Positions 18,227 through 27,589 are shown, counted from the stretch's first letter. The stretch: DNA of 64,000 nt from Hymenobacter swuensis DY53 (GCF_000576555.1 NZ_CP007145.1:4486501-4550500), one strand, 5' to 3'. Made by a program: numbers and translations. Notes: generated by a model not told the origin, from the sequence alone.

Positions 18227-18799
18227 CTAGAACCACCACACCCGCTCCGGCGTGAGGCAGGCGTTCAACGGTACGTCGCCCGCCCAAGCATCGGTAATGC
18301 GCGGCACTGGCGGCTCCAGACTCACCCCTATTCGCATCGCATCGGGCCGGCACTCCTGCAGAAACCGGTCGTAGAAGCCTTTGCCGTAGCCCACACGGTG
18401 GCCGGCTTCATCGAAAGCCAGCAGTGGAATCAGCACGGCGTCCAGCTGGGCGGGGCTAATCTTGGCGGCGCCCACCGGCTCCGGAATACCCCAGCGGTTT
18501 TTTACCAGCGTGGTAGCGGGCGTAAGGTGGAAGTGGCGCAGCGTGTGGCCGTCGGGCTGCACCACGGGCACGGCCAGCTGCATATGCGGCTGCTGCGCCC
18601 ACAGCGCCCGAATCAGCGGCCAGGTATCGGGCTCGTGCTGCTGCGGAATGGGCAGAAACAGGTGCAGCCACTGCCACTCCGGCACCACAAATTCGACCTG
18701 CAGCTGTTCCCACAGCGCGGCGCTACGCCGGGCCACTTCGGCTTCGGGCAGGGCGCGGCGGCGGGCCAGGGCGGCGCGGCGGAGTTCGGCTTTGGTCAT
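18227..18799 (-). CDS. 5-formyltetrahydrofolate cyclo-ligase
   Basis: An ATP-dependent enzyme returning 5-formyl-THF to 5,10-methenyl-THF. The N-terminal MTKAELRRAALARRRAL and the nucleotide/folate site LIPLLAFDEAGHRVGYGKGFYDRFL near residue 130 are diagnostic. It is 190 residues, normal length. It ends 22 bp before the start of the ExbD-like gene in the same direction, so co-transcription is possible. Confidence 0.94.
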   Translation of the reverse strand: MTKAELRRAALARRRALPEAEVARRSAALWEQLQVEFVVPEWQWLHLFLPIPQQHEPDTWPLIRALWAQQPHMQLAVPVVQPDGHTLRHFHLTPATTLVKNRWGIPEPVGAAKISPAQLDAVLIPLLAFDEAGHRVGYGKGFYDRFLQECRPDAMRIGVSLEPPVPRITDAWAGDVPLNACLTPERVWWF

Positions 18800-18896
18800 A
18801 GATTTTCGCGAATTGGACTGATTACGCTGATTTTTTCCATCCTCTGATACAAACAGCAGGGCACTTTTTTCGGCTGGTTTCTTTTGGCTGAACCAA

Positions 18897-19805
18897 TCAG
18901 TCCAGCGCCGTCACGTAGAAGCCCACTTTCGGCTGCATACCGGCCAACCTGGCTCCCACGGAGGGTTTCTCCCAGGAATCCTGGCTGGTTTTGCGGAAGT
19001 ACAGGTCGCCTTTGCCGTAGCCCAGGGCGCTGGAAAAGGCCAGGCTTTTACTCACCTGCTCCACCTCCCCGCCGCCAACCCACTCTAGCGTCAGCAGGAA
19101 ATCCTCGTCCACTACCAGCTGGTCCGTGGTCAGGTCCACGGTGAGCGGGGCCTCGGGATTTGCCCTGTCCGTCGTGCTCACTAACAGGTTGCGAGTCAGC
19201 AGCTTTTCCCCCGATGGGCGGCCGTCGGGCAGCAGGCGGTACAGGTTCACCCGAAACCGCAGGGTATCGGGCTGCTGGTATAGCACGTTGAAATGGGCCG
19301 TCAGCAGCTTGGTGGGCTTGTGCTTGAGGCAGACGACTATGCCCATCTCGGCCCCCAGATGCTCAGCTTTGAGCTTGGAGATGATGGAATGGGAGGTAGT
19401 GGTGCAGCCCAGCGTGCGGCGGCGCTTGTACAGCCCCGGGGCCTGCACCCGCACATCCGCCAGCGGTACGGCCACGGGCACCAGCGTGCGGTTGGGCTGC
19501 GCCACCAGCTCCCGCAGCAGCACTCGTTGCGACCGGTAGCCCAAGCTGGACACGTACACGGTATCGGTGAGGTTGGCCGGCGTGTAGGCCAGCTGGTAAG
19601 CCCCGTGCTCATCGGTTACGGTGCCCACGCTCTTGCCCGGAATGCCCAGGTTAGCATACGACACCGGACCGGCCGCGGGGCCGGCGGTAAGGGTGCCGGT
19701 CAGCGTCTGGCCGGTGGCCGCCAAGGGCAACAGCCCCACTAGCAGCCCACCGGCCACCTTCCGCAGCCAGGAAACAGAGAAACAGTAACGTCGGATAGCC
19801 GCCAT
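18897..19805 (-). CDS. Secreted protein with carboxypeptidase-like regulatory domain
   Basis: A signal peptide (hydrophobic VAGGLLVGLLPLAATGQ) precedes a CarboxypepD_reg-like beta-sandwich (about residues 33-110), with the usual GTVTDEHGAYQL and VSSLGYRSQRV elements. The remaining ~190 residues are a beta-rich domain without clear family marks (LRFRVNLYRLLPDGRPSGE). Such proteins occur at the Bacteroidota outer membrane, often without TonB-receptor barrels. Ligand and partner are unknown. Confidence 0.78.
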   Translation of the reverse strand: MAAIRRYCFSVSWLRKVAGGLLVGLLPLAATGQTLTGTLTAGPAAGPVSYANLGIPGKSVGTVTDEHGAYQLAYTPANLTDTVYVSSLGYRSQRVLLRELVAQPNRTLVPVAVPLADVRVQAPGLYKRRRTLGCTTTSHSIISKLKAEHLGAEMGIVVCLKHKPTKLLTAHFNVLYQQPDTLRFRVNLYRLLPDGRPSGEKLLTRNLLVSTTDRANPEAPLTVDLTTDQLVVDEDFLLTLEWVGGGEVEQVSKSLAFSSALGYGKGDLYFRKTSQDSWEKPSVGARLAGMQPKVGFYVTALD

Positions 19806-19901
19806 CAGAAATGAGGAGTTGGAGAAGAGTAGAACAACTCTCCCCCAGAGCCCCGCCAGTGGCCGATGGTTGCCAGCAGCTGTTTACAAGGTATCCGAAA
19901 C

Positions 19902-19991
19902 CGTCATGCTGAGCTTGCCGAAGCATCTCTACCGCTCCGTTGTAGCAATCTAACGAAGCGGTAGAGATGCTTCGGCAAGCTCAGCATGACG
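19902..19991. repeat. Inverted repeat R3 (GTCATG family), almost perfect
   Basis: The left arm 19902-19941 and right arm 19952-19991 are reverse complements over 40 bp with one mismatch, around a ~10-nt loop. The arms carry cgtcatgctgagc and gaagcatctctaccg, the same cores as the repeats at 2351 and 9060. It lies upstream of the gene starting at 19805 and downstream of bshC. Confidence 0.93.
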
Positions 19992-20039
19992 TTATTTATT
20001 GGCATCAGTTGCTTTCCAACTAGCTGCAACAGCTGTTTT

Positions 20040-21632
20040 CTACTCCTCCTCCAGCACCGTAAACTCCAGGGCCAGCGGGTCGAAGGCATCCAAAAGCTGC
20101 CCGATAAAGCCGGGGTTGTTGATGAGGATGCTCAGCACGTTGTCTTCGCGCTCCTGCAGGTGGCCGTTGGGCATCAGCTTGTCTTTGAGGGCCGTGAGCT
20201 GGGTATAGGCGGTTTCGTGCTTGGCTTCGGCAGCTTTGCTCAGGCGCTTTTCCAGGCCCTGCACAATGCCAGCCACCTTCTGCTGCTCGGCGGCCACGGT
20301 GCGCACCAGCGTGGGGTCGAGGCGCTGGGCCAGGTCCGCCATCTGCTGGAAGGCGGCGGCTAGCTGCTGCTGCTGCTGCTGCAGGCTCACTTCTTCCTGG
20401 CCCAGCGTAGCGCCCACCTGCTTTTTCAGCTCGGGCAGCGGCCGGAAGACGTCCAGCGAGGTGAGGCCAAGCTTGTGCAGCTTGCCAGCGTTGGCCTTGC
20501 CCACGTACTGGGCCGAGTTGCGGGGCAGCAGAATGGGGAACGGCACCTGGTTTTGCTCGAACACGCCTTTCAGCTGGAACCAGTAGGCCACCTCCGCCCC
20601 ACCCCCGATGTAACAGAGATTGGGCAGCAGCAGCTCTTGGTACAGGGGCCGCAGCACCACGTTGGGGCTGAACTGCTCGGGGTGCTCCTGAGCCAGCGCC
20701 AGTAGCTCCTGCTGGGTGTGGCAGCGGCCGGTGTTGCGCACCGTAATCTGCACGCAGTCCTGGGCCGCGTCGTACTCCAGCCGCTCCCGCTTGCCGCCGT
20801 CGGTGAGGTAGAACAGGTTGAGGGGGCGCGAGTACACCTGGGGCTTGTAGCCGGCAGCTTCGAGGCGGGCGTTGGCCTGCTGCACGGCCTGGTTGGAGGC
20901 TTGGGCCTGGATTTCCTGCTCCAGCACCGGCACCAGCGCCTGCTTCAACGCCGGCGCGTCAGCATCCAAGCTCACCAGCCCGTACTCCCCGAACAGGTCG
21001 TGCGTCAGGCGGCGGGTGGCTTCGGCCAAGGTGCTCGACTGCTCATAGGCCTCCCGGAACAGCGTCGGCACATCGGCGGGCAGCTGGTCGAGCAGCTCCT
21101 CTTTCAGGCCCATTAGCGGCAACCGGCCCACCGGCCCGCCCTGGTCGGCGGCGTTCCACTCGTACTTTTTGCCGAACAGGTTCAGGTGGTTGATTTCGGC
21201 GAAGTCGTGGTCTTCGGTGGCCATCCAGTACACCGGCACGAAATCGTACTGCGGGTACTGCTGCTTCAGCTGGCGGGCCAGCTTCACGGCCGTTACAATC
21301 TTATAGATGAAGTACAGCGGCCCCGTCAGCAGGTTGAGCTGGTGGCCGGTGGTGATGGTGAACGTCGTGTCCTTCGCCAGCAGCTTCAGATTAGCCTGCA
21401 CCGCCGGGTGCACCGCGGGCAGCGCGGCGTACTGCCGCTGCAGCTCGGCTACCAGCCGCTGCCGGGCCGCGGGCGTGTACTGGGTTTGCTTCTCCCGAAT
21501 TTGCTCCTCGAAGGCAGCCAGCGTGGGGAAGCGGTGGTAGAAGGGCTGCAGCGCTTCTGCCTGGCCCAGATAATCAGTGAGCAACGAGGAAAACGCGCCG
21601 GTTGCGGCGTACGAAAGAGTCGTGACGGACAT
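20040..21632 (-). CDS. bshC: Bacillithiol biosynthesis cysteine ligase BshC
   Basis: This enzyme adds cysteine to glucosaminyl-malate in the last step of bacillithiol synthesis. The 530-residue length and motifs TITTGHQLNLLTGPLYFIYKI, PVYWMATEDHDFAEINH, LCYIGGGAEVAYWFQLKGVF and FPILLPRNSA are those of BshC (a Rossmann core with a C-terminal coiled coil; the Gln-rich helix LGQEEVSLQQQQQQLAAAFQQ fits). It indicates that bacillithiol is the low-molecular-weight thiol of this organism. bshA and bshB are not in the window. Confidence 0.95.
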   Translation of the reverse strand: MSVTTLSYAATGAFSSLLTDYLGQAEALQPFYHRFPTLAAFEEQIREKQTQYTPAARQRLVAELQRQYAALPAVHPAVQANLKLLAKDTTFTITTGHQLNLLTGPLYFIYKIVTAVKLARQLKQQYPQYDFVPVYWMATEDHDFAEINHLNLFGKKYEWNAADQGGPVGRLPLMGLKEELLDQLPADVPTLFREAYEQSSTLAEATRRLTHDLFGEYGLVSLDADAPALKQALVPVLEQEIQAQASNQAVQQANARLEAAGYKPQVYSRPLNLFYLTDGGKRERLEYDAAQDCVQITVRNTGRCHTQQELLALAQEHPEQFSPNVVLRPLYQELLLPNLCYIGGGAEVAYWFQLKGVFEQNQVPFPILLPRNSAQYVGKANAGKLHKLGLTSLDVFRPLPELKKQVGATLGQEEVSLQQQQQQLAAAFQQMADLAQRLDPTLVRTVAAEQQKVAGIVQGLEKRLSKAAEAKHETAYTQLTALKDKLMPNGHLQEREDNVLSILINNPGFIGQLLDAFDPLALEFTVLEEE

Positions 21633-21697
21633 ACGAGAGGAGGATAATCGGGCTATAACCGGCCAGCGGCCACAAAGTAACTGGGTATTTTTTGGGC

Positions 21698-21832
21698 TGT
21701 TGGCTTTTAGCTGTTAGCTGCTAGCTCTCCAAGCTTGGCAAAAACCCTTAAAAGCAATTGGCTGTCAGCTGGCAAGGCAGGTACGCCTCTCACCAGTCAA
21801 CAGCCAACAGCTGTAAGCTAACAGCTCAAAAA
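21698..21832. repeat. Word-type inverted repeat W3 between bshC and rimO
   Basis: The left arm (21698-21735) is built from gctgttggctttt, agctgttagctg and ctagct; the right arm (21794-21832) from caacagccaacagctg and taagctaacagct, its imperfect reverse complement. An internal gctgtcagctgg adds a third copy of the word. It fills the gap between rimO (ends 21836) and the bshC start, both on the minus strand. Confidence 0.8.
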
Positions 21833-21835
21833 AGC

Positions 21836-23149
21836 CTACACCAGCTTGCCGTATAGGTCGAAGTCTGAGGCCTCAGTAATCTGCACCTGGGCAAAGTCGC
21901 CAAGGCGCACGTAGGTGTCTTTGGTGGCGGGCACCAGCACTTCGTTGTCCACTTCGGGCGAGTCGTACTGGGTGCGGCCCACGAAATAGCCGCTTTCCTT
22001 GCGGTCGAACAGCACCTTATGGGTCTGGCCCACGCGCTCCTCGTTCAGCTCCATCGAAATGCCCTGCTGCAGCTCCATAATCTGGTCGGCGCGGTCCTGC
22101 TTTACTTCGGCCGGTACGTCGTCTTCGAGCGTGAAGGAGTGGGTATTATCCTCGTGCGAGTAGGTGAAAATGCCCAAGCGGTCAAAGCGGGTTTCCTCCA
22201 CGAAGTTGTAGAGGTCCTCGAAATCCTGCTGCGTTTCGCCGGGGTGGCCGGCAATGAGCGTGGTGCGCAGCGCAATGCCCGGCACCCGCTGGCGGATAGT
22301 GTCCACCAACTCCACCGTGCGGCGCTTGCTGATGCCGCGGCGCATGGTTTTCAGCATGTTATCCGAAATATGCTGCAGGGGCATATCCAGGTACTTGCAG
22401 ATGTTGTCCCGTTCGTTCATCACGTCCAGGGCATCCATTGGGAACTGCGAGGGGTAGGCGTACTGCAGCCGGATCCAGTCGATGCCGTTCACGTCGGACA
22501 GGTGGCGGAGCAAATCGGCCAGCTTCCGCTCGCCGTAGTGCTGCAGGCCGTAGTAGGTCAGGTCCTGGGCAATCAGAATCAACTCCTTGGTGCCCATACT
22601 AGCGAGGCGGTTGGCTTCCTTCACCAGGTCCTCGATAGGGCGGTCCATGTGCTTGCCGCGCATCAGGGGGATGGCGCAGAACGAGCAGGGCCGATTGCAG
22701 CCCTCGGCAATCTTGAAGTAGGCGTAGTGCTTGGGCGTGGTCAGCAGCCGCTCGCCCACCAGCTCGTGCATGTAGTCGGCCTCCAGCGTTTTCATCAGCT
22801 GCGGCAGCTCCAGGGTCCCGAAGAAGGCATCCACCTGCGGAATTTCCACCTCTAGGTCGTCCTTGTAGCGCTGGGAGAGGCAGCCCGTCACGTAGAGCTT
22901 CTCCAGACGGCCGGCGTCCTTCTCGTCGGCGTAGCGCAGGATCGTATCGATGCTTTCCTGCTTGGCGTTGTCAATAAAGCCGCAGGTGTTGATGATGACG
23001 ATGTTGGCGTCGCTCTTCTCGGCTTCGTGCGTCACCTCAAACTGGTTGGCGCGGAGCTGGCCCATGAGCACCTCCGAGTCCACGATGTTCTTGGAGCAGC
23101 CGAGGGTGATGACGTTGACTTTATTGGCCTGCTGGCTTCTTACTTTCAT
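21836..23149 (-). CDS. rimO: Ribosomal protein uS12 methylthiotransferase RimO
   Basis: A radical-SAM methylthiotransferase acting on an Asp of ribosomal protein S12. It has the three-part MTTase layout: an N-terminal UPF0004 domain with cluster-binding Cys (VITLGCSKNIVDSE, INTCGFI, VTGCLSQRY), the radical-SAM motif CNRPCSFCAIP, and a C-terminal TRAM domain (VLFDRKESGYFVGRTQYDSPEVD). The start at 23149 (MKVRSQQANKV) was chosen over an in-frame codon at 23179. LGCSKN rather than the MiaB signature supports RimO. Confidence 0.96.
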   Translation of the reverse strand: MKVRSQQANKVNVITLGCSKNIVDSEVLMGQLRANQFEVTHEAEKSDANIVIINTCGFIDNAKQESIDTILRYADEKDAGRLEKLYVTGCLSQRYKDDLEVEIPQVDAFFGTLELPQLMKTLEADYMHELVGERLLTTPKHYAYFKIAEGCNRPCSFCAIPLMRGKHMDRPIEDLVKEANRLASMGTKELILIAQDLTYYGLQHYGERKLADLLRHLSDVNGIDWIRLQYAYPSQFPMDALDVMNERDNICKYLDMPLQHISDNMLKTMRRGISKRRTVELVDTIRQRVPGIALRTTLIAGHPGETQQDFEDLYNFVEETRFDRLGIFTYSHEDNTHSFTLEDDVPAEVKQDRADQIMELQQGISMELNEERVGQTHKVLFDRKESGYFVGRTQYDSPEVDNEVLVPATKDTYVRLGDFAQVQITEASDFDLYGKLV

Positions 23150-23232
23150 GCTGGATTGAGTAGGCGGGCGGCCGAGCAATTTCTTATCAGTGAGAAACTT
23201 GCCCGCTACGGCCCGCGACGAAAATCGGACCG

Positions 23233-23240
23233 CAAAGGTA
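23233..23240 (-). promoter_or_regulatory. rimO promoter -7 element
   Basis: TACCTTTG on the minus strand matches TAnnTTTG and lies about 84 bp upstream of the rimO start, predicting a leader of roughly 75-80 nt. Confidence 0.55.
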
Positions 23241-23302
23241 CGCAGGCGGCAACGCCTTTTCCTACTGAGGAAGTTTCTTTGTGCCAGCCGCGACTTGCGA
23301 AC

Positions 23303-24010
23303 TTAGCTTGAGAGGGTGATGCCGGGCTGGCTTTTCTCCATGAGGGCTATCATCAGAGCCTGTGCCGCTGCCAATACCGGGTGGGCCAGCGCATCCTGCC
23401 AAAGAACGTCCATCGGGCCTTCGCCAAAATGCAGCCCCGAAGGCGTCAGAAAGCTTACGCGGGCCGTGTTGCCGGTAGGTGGAGCCGGCCGCTCCCCTTC
23501 CCAGGGGCCAATCTGGCTGGCCACCTGCTGCCCCGCGGCCAGCAACGTGCTGACCAGTTGATCAAGGGAGGAGTCAGGTTTCTCCCAGATGATGATTTTG
23601 CCGCTCTGGTTCAGGTAGCGCGCCGAGCCATCGGTGTAGGCGGCTACCACATCGGGGCCTTGCGTAAGGGCCACTTCTACTACCACCCCCAGCACCTGCT
23701 TGGCTTCTGTTGCTCCGGGCAACACGCTGTGGCTACTCAGGGCCGCCCAGGCCTGCAAGTAGTGGCGGACTTCCAGATTCGGGGTGCTCAGTACCTGCCG
23801 CAACAGCTGCTCGGCACGGTCTGCGTGCCCACGCCGGGAGGCTTCCCGGGCCTGCACAAACCACTGCCAAGGTTCTGCATTCTGACTGGGTGAGGTAGCC
23901 GTAGGCCACTGCTCGGCGGGAGCATCGCCAAACAGCGTATCCCGAAATGCCAGCGTTTCCAGGTTGGGAGCTGGTTTCGAACGGCGCAGCCAGTCTAAAG
24001 GGCTCTTCAT
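23303..24010 (-). CDS. Unrecognised soluble protein, possible TPR-like N-terminal half
   Basis: A 235-residue protein without signal peptide or membrane helix. Residues 45-110 form helices of TPR-like pattern (WFVQAREASRRGHADRAEQLLRQVL). The second half is mixed alpha/beta with YTDGSARYLNQSGKIIIWE and SFLTPSGLHFGEGPMD. I do not recognise the family, and nearby genes (ftsY upstream on the same strand, rimO downstream) give no clear hint. Confidence 0.75.
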   Translation of the reverse strand: MKSPLDWLRRSKPAPNLETLAFRDTLFGDAPAEQWPTATSPSQNAEPWQWFVQAREASRRGHADRAEQLLRQVLSTPNLEVRHYLQAWAALSSHSVLPGATEAKQVLGVVVEVALTQGPDVVAAYTDGSARYLNQSGKIIIWEKPDSSLDQLVSTLLAAGQQVASQIGPWEGERPAPPTGNTARVSFLTPSGLHFGEGPMDVLWQDALAHPVLAAAQALMIALMEKSQPGITLSS

Positions 24011-24057
24011 AATAGGGGTGTTAAGTGATAGTAGCCGGCCAAACTTATCAAAAGAAA

Positions 24058-24099
24058 AATGGCAGCCTCCCGGCTCTGATGAGTCGGGAGGCTGCCATT
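24058..24099 (-). terminator. ftsY terminator
   Basis: aatggcagcctcccg pairs with cgggaggctgccatt. Read on the minus strand it lies just after the ftsY stop and is followed by TTTTTCTTTT. Confidence 0.92.
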
Positions 24100-24119
24100 A
24101 GCTCTAATAGTTCTTGTGC

Positions 24120-25097
24120 CTACTTCTTAAACAGCGAATTCACGAACGTCGTCCGGTCAAACAGCTGCAAGTCGGTCATCTTTTCCCCCACGCCAATGTA
24201 GCGCACGGGCACCTGGAGCTGATCCGAGATGCCGATTACTACGCCGCCCTTGGCCGTGCCGTCGAGCTTGGTGATGGCCAGGGCCGATACCTCGGTGGCT
24301 TTGGTGAACTCCTTGGCCTGCAGGAAGGCATTCTGTCCGGTGCTGCCATCGAGCACCAGCAGCACCTCGTGCGGCGCATCTGGAATCACCTTCTGCATCA
24401 CGCGCTTGATCTTGCTCAACTCGTTCATCAGGTTCACCTTGTTATGCAGACGACCGGCCGTGTCGATAATCACCACGTCGGCCCCCATTTCCACACCTTT
24501 CTGCACCGCGTCGTAGGCCACGGAGGCCGGGTCGGTGTTCATGCCGTGCGAAATGACGGGCACGCCCACCCGCTGGCCCCAGATGATGAGCTGATCCACG
24601 GCCGCAGCGCGGAACGTATCGGCGGCACCGAGCACCACCTTCTTGCCCGCGCTGTGGAAACGGTGGGCCAGCTTACCAATCGTCGTGGTTTTGCCCACGC
24701 CGTTCACGCCTACCACCATAATCACGAAGGGCGAGCCGGGACTATCGGGCCGGTCGAGGATGGCGCGGGAGCCGGTGGCGCCGCTGTTGCGGTCCAACAA
24801 CTCCACAATTTCCTCGCGCAGGATGCGGTCCAACTCCGAGGTGCTCACGTACTTGTCGCGGGCCACACGCTTCTCGATGCGGTCAATAACCTTCACCGTG
24901 GTGTCGATGCCCACATCGGCGTGCACGAGCATGGTTTCTAACTCGTCGAGCACGGCCTCGTCCACGGTGGCTTTACCCACCACGGCTTTGCTGAGCTGGT
25001 CAAAAAAGCTGGTCTTGGTTTTCTGCAGACCTTCATCGAGGGCCTGCTGCTGCTCCTTGCTTTCCTTATCCTTCTTGAAAAAATCGAAAAGTCCCAT
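24120..25097 (-). CDS. ftsY: Signal recognition particle receptor FtsY
   Basis: This SRP GTPase docks ribosome-SRP complexes at the inner membrane. An N-terminal four-helix N domain precedes the G domain with GVNGVGKTTTIGKLAHR (P-loop), DTFRAAAVDQL, DTAGRLHNK and TKLDGTAKGG. The start at 25097 (MGLFDFFKKDK) is firm, because the upstream in-frame codons come from an inverted repeat. It has no long acidic A domain (325 residues), as in many Bacteroidota. Confidence 0.97.
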   Translation of the reverse strand: MGLFDFFKKDKESKEQQQALDEGLQKTKTSFFDQLSKAVVGKATVDEAVLDELETMLVHADVGIDTTVKVIDRIEKRVARDKYVSTSELDRILREEIVELLDRNSGATGSRAILDRPDSPGSPFVIMVVGVNGVGKTTTIGKLAHRFHSAGKKVVLGAADTFRAAAVDQLIIWGQRVGVPVISHGMNTDPASVAYDAVQKGVEMGADVVIIDTAGRLHNKVNLMNELSKIKRVMQKVIPDAPHEVLLVLDGSTGQNAFLQAKEFTKATEVSALAITKLDGTAKGGVVIGISDQLQVPVRYIGVGEKMTDLQLFDRTTFVNSLFKK

Positions 25098-25108
25098 GCG
25101 GTCAGGAT

Positions 25109-25204
25109 GTAGCGCGAAGCTCCAGCTTCGCGCATCGTTGCTGAAGTTGAGAAGCCAGCGGGCAGGCCTTCCAACAGGGCGCAAAGCTGGAGCTTCGCGC
25201 TACA
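25109..25204. repeat. Inverted repeat R6 (GCGCGAAGCT family)
   Basis: tgtagcgcgaagctccagcttcgcgc (25109-25133) and its reverse complement (25179-25204) match with one mismatch; each arm is itself a palindrome (GCGCGAAGCT-cc-AGCTTCGCGC). It separates DUF4295 from ftsY on the minus strand. Confidence 0.9.
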
Positions 25205-25270
25205 ACGCAAAAAAGTCCCACGATGGCGGGACTTCTTCACTTCGAATCAAGCGGCCACGAGGGCACCCGA

Positions 25271-25432
25271 CTACTTAACGCCGGTGGAAATATATTCCTG
25301 CACTTTGTCAACGGGCACCATCTCTTCGCGGAAGGTGTAAGCGCCAGTTTTTTCCGATTTCACAGCACGGATGACTTTTGCCCAGTCCTTGCCGGTAGCG
25401 GTTTTCAGGGTTGCTACTACTTTCTTAGCCAT
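25271..25432 (-). CDS. DUF4295 protein (53 aa), companion of L33
   Basis: The frame MAKKVVATLKTATGKDWAKV... ending QEYISTGVK encodes 53 basic residues. This matches DUF4295, a Bacteroidota-specific family commonly encoded beside rpmG and rpmB and so thought to be ribosome-associated. It begins 8 bp after rpmG in the same direction, so the two are co-transcribed. The biochemical role is unknown. Confidence 0.92.
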   Translation of the reverse strand: MAKKVVATLKTATGKDWAKVIRAVKSEKTGAYTFREEMVPVDKVQEYISTGVK

Positions 25433-25440
25433 TGTTCAGA

Positions 25441-25623
25441 TTACTTGATTTCCTTGTGAACAGTCATCTTCTTGAGCACATTGTTGAATTTCTTCAACTC
25501 AATACGCTCAGGCGTGTTCTTACGGTTCTTGGTGGTGATGTAGCGCGAGGTGCCCGGCTGCCCCGAGTTCTTATGCTCAGTGCATTCAAGGATTACCTGC
25601 ACCCGGTTGCCTTTCTTAGCCAT
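25441..25623 (-). CDS. rpmG: 50S ribosomal protein L33
   Basis: A 60-residue protein with the L33 pattern: [18 protein letters not shown], then [21 protein letters not shown]. The zinc-ribbon form has four Cys; here only one Cys is present, so this is the Cys-poor, zinc-independent type. A consensus promoter lies 30 bp upstream and DUF4295 follows. rpmB, usually next to it, is about 2 kb away beyond a peptidase gene. Confidence 0.97.
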   Translation of the reverse strand: MAKKGNRVQVILECTEHKNSGQPGTSRYITTKNRKNTPERIELKKFNNVLKKMTVHKEIK

Positions 25624-25652
25624 CTCGACGGGGGTTTTGGGATTAAGGACTG

Positions 25653-25683
25653 CAAAGGTACAAGGACTTTCGGAAAAGTCAAA
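25653..25683 (-). promoter_or_regulatory. rpmG-DUF4295 promoter (TTTG-N19-TACCTTTG)
   Basis: On the minus strand TTTG (25680-25683) is followed after exactly 19 bases by TACCTTTG (25653-25660). This is the full Bacteroidota primary-sigma consensus and the best promoter I see in the window. The start codon is 30 bp downstream. Confidence 0.85.
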
Positions 25684-25851
25684 CAGAATAAAGCTATTAG
25701 CTCTAAGGTGTTAGGCAAAGCTGTCACTATTTTTCAGCTGATTGCAGCTTGCCAGGAAGCTGAATAAAGCCGATACCTTGCTTCATTCAGCCTTTTAGGC
25801 CTGGTTAGAAGCTGACAGCCAGCGGCTCGCAATTTTTATCTTTTCCTAGGT

Positions 25852-27498
25852 TCAACGCAATTCCGGCAGCTTAAAATCATCAAGGGCACTGGGCTTGGCC
25901 ATCATAGCCTCCACTTCGGCCACGGTGCGCGGGGCTTCGCGCGACAGGTTTTCGTATCCTTTTTCGGTAATCAGCACATCGTCTTCGATGCGCACACCGA
26001 TGTTCCACCACTTTTTGTCGCAGGGGCTGCCTTCGGGGATGTAGATACCGGGCTCCACGGTAATGACATGACCGGCCTGCAGCGGGCCATTGCTGCCCCG
26101 GTCATGCACATCAAGGCCGAGGTGGTGGCTGGTGCCATGCGGGAAGTAGGTCCGGGCTTCTTCCGGCTTCTTGATGAGGCCCAGCTTCAGCAAGCCGTCA
26201 GTTACTACCTGCCGGGCGGCTTTGTCGGGGGCCTGGAAGTCGGCACCGGGCTTACAGGCCGCAAACCCCGCTTCCTGAGCGGCCAGTACCAGCTCGTAAA
26301 TCTGCCGCTGGGCGGGGCTGAACTTCCCGCTGGGTGGAATAGTGCGGGTAACATCGGCGGTATAGCCGTGGTACTCCGCGCCGCAGTCCATTAGCAACAA
26401 CTCGTTCTGAACTTTGGGCTTATCGTTGGCAATGTAGTGCAGCACGCAGCCATTGGCCCCGGCCCCCACAATACTGGGGTACCCCTCGAACTCGGCCCCG
26501 TATTTTTTGTACACATACTCGTGCAGGCCCTGTAATTCCATTTCGCCCATGTCAGGCCGGGTGGCTTTCATCACTTCCTGCTGGCCCACGGCACTGATGC
26601 GCACCGCCCGGCGGAGCAGAGCCAGCTCGGGTGCGGTCTTCACGCCCCGCAACCGGTCCAGCGCCTCATCAAGCGTACTCATATCAAAACGAGTTACAGG
26701 GCGGGCTGCTACGGCTTTCTGGCGCTCAGCATCGGTCGTGGCTCTGAGGTAGTTCTGAATATACTTATCCTGAGCCAGGGCTGGAATCTGCTTACTCAGG
26801 TTTTCGAGATAGGGCTTCAGGCTGGCAGCGTTGGCCACCCCGTAGCGCTCTATGCTGGCATACAGCTCCGCTTGGCGCGGGTTGAAATCGGCCGGTACAG
26901 CGGCCTGCTGCCGGAATGTGGCTACCAGGTTGAACAGGTCGGCCGGGTCGCGGGAATTGTCGCGCACGTCCGTGGGGAGTTCCAGGAAATGCACCGTAAT
27001 GAAGTCGGCCCATTTGATGCCGGCCGTGGCAAACTCCTTGTTGTCGGCCACAAACTGCATCTGCAACTCCCGCTTCGTGCCTTCGGTGCCCAGACGGCGC
27101 CCGGTCCACTGTTCGGCTTTCGGGTCGCGGGGCTGCACAAACAGGGCCTCCGTCACGCCCGCCTGGCCCTGAATGGTCTGCGGCTCCTTGAACAGCACCA
27201 GTACGGCCTCGGGCTCCTCGTAACCGGTGAGGTAGTAGAAGTCCGGGCTCTGGTGGTAAACGAAATCAACATCGTTGGCGCGGTTGCGCACGGGGGCGGC
27301 AAACAACACCGCCACTGAGCGGGCCGGCAGGGCTTGGCGCAACAACTCCCGTCGCTGCTTATGGAAGCTGGGGTCAAGGAAATCGGCGGGCCGGTTGGGG
27401 CCAGCGGCCCGTTGGGCCTGAACAGCAGGCGCGGCAGCGGCCAGCAGACCGGTCAGTAGTAGCAGCCGGAGGCGAGAGGTAAGCAGGGAGTAGCGCAT
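25852..27498 (-). CDS. Secreted aminopeptidase P family (Xaa-Pro) metallopeptidase
   Basis: A signal peptide (LRLLLLTGLLAAAAPAVQAQ) precedes a creatinase-like N-domain (about 35-290) and an M24B catalytic domain. The dinuclear metal ligands are visible: two Asp in LLMDCGAEYHGYTADVTR, His in HHLGLDVHD, Glu in TVEPGIYI and Glu in GVRIEDDVL. It removes N-terminal residues preceding proline, here probably in the periplasm. It is 548 residues. It sits between rpmB and rpmG on the same strand, interrupting a block usually contiguous in this phylum. Confidence 0.93.
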   Translation of the reverse strand: MRYSLLTSRLRLLLLTGLLAAAAPAVQAQRAAGPNRPADFLDPSFHKQRRELLRQALPARSVAVLFAAPVRNRANDVDFVYHQSPDFYYLTGYEEPEAVLVLFKEPQTIQGQAGVTEALFVQPRDPKAEQWTGRRLGTEGTKRELQMQFVADNKEFATAGIKWADFITVHFLELPTDVRDNSRDPADLFNLVATFRQQAAVPADFNPRQAELYASIERYGVANAASLKPYLENLSKQIPALAQDKYIQNYLRATTDAERQKAVAARPVTRFDMSTLDEALDRLRGVKTAPELALLRRAVRISAVGQQEVMKATRPDMGEMELQGLHEYVYKKYGAEFEGYPSIVGAGANGCVLHYIANDKPKVQNELLLMDCGAEYHGYTADVTRTIPPSGKFSPAQRQIYELVLAAQEAGFAACKPGADFQAPDKAARQVVTDGLLKLGLIKKPEEARTYFPHGTSHHLGLDVHDRGSNGPLQAGHVITVEPGIYIPEGSPCDKKWWNIGVRIEDDVLITEKGYENLSREAPRTVAEVEAMMAKPSALDDFKLPELR

Positions 27499-27589
27499 AG
27501 CAGAGCAAAGACCAGCCCGCGCCGCACACGTTGCGCGCTCAGTATCGGTCTTTGCCCCGAAAGTAATGCAAGGCTACCCCACCTACAAC

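Noticed and set aside
25098..25184. N-terminal extension of FtsY
   Set aside because: It comes from the inverted repeat at 25109-25204; MGLFDFFKK at 25097 is the usual FtsY start.
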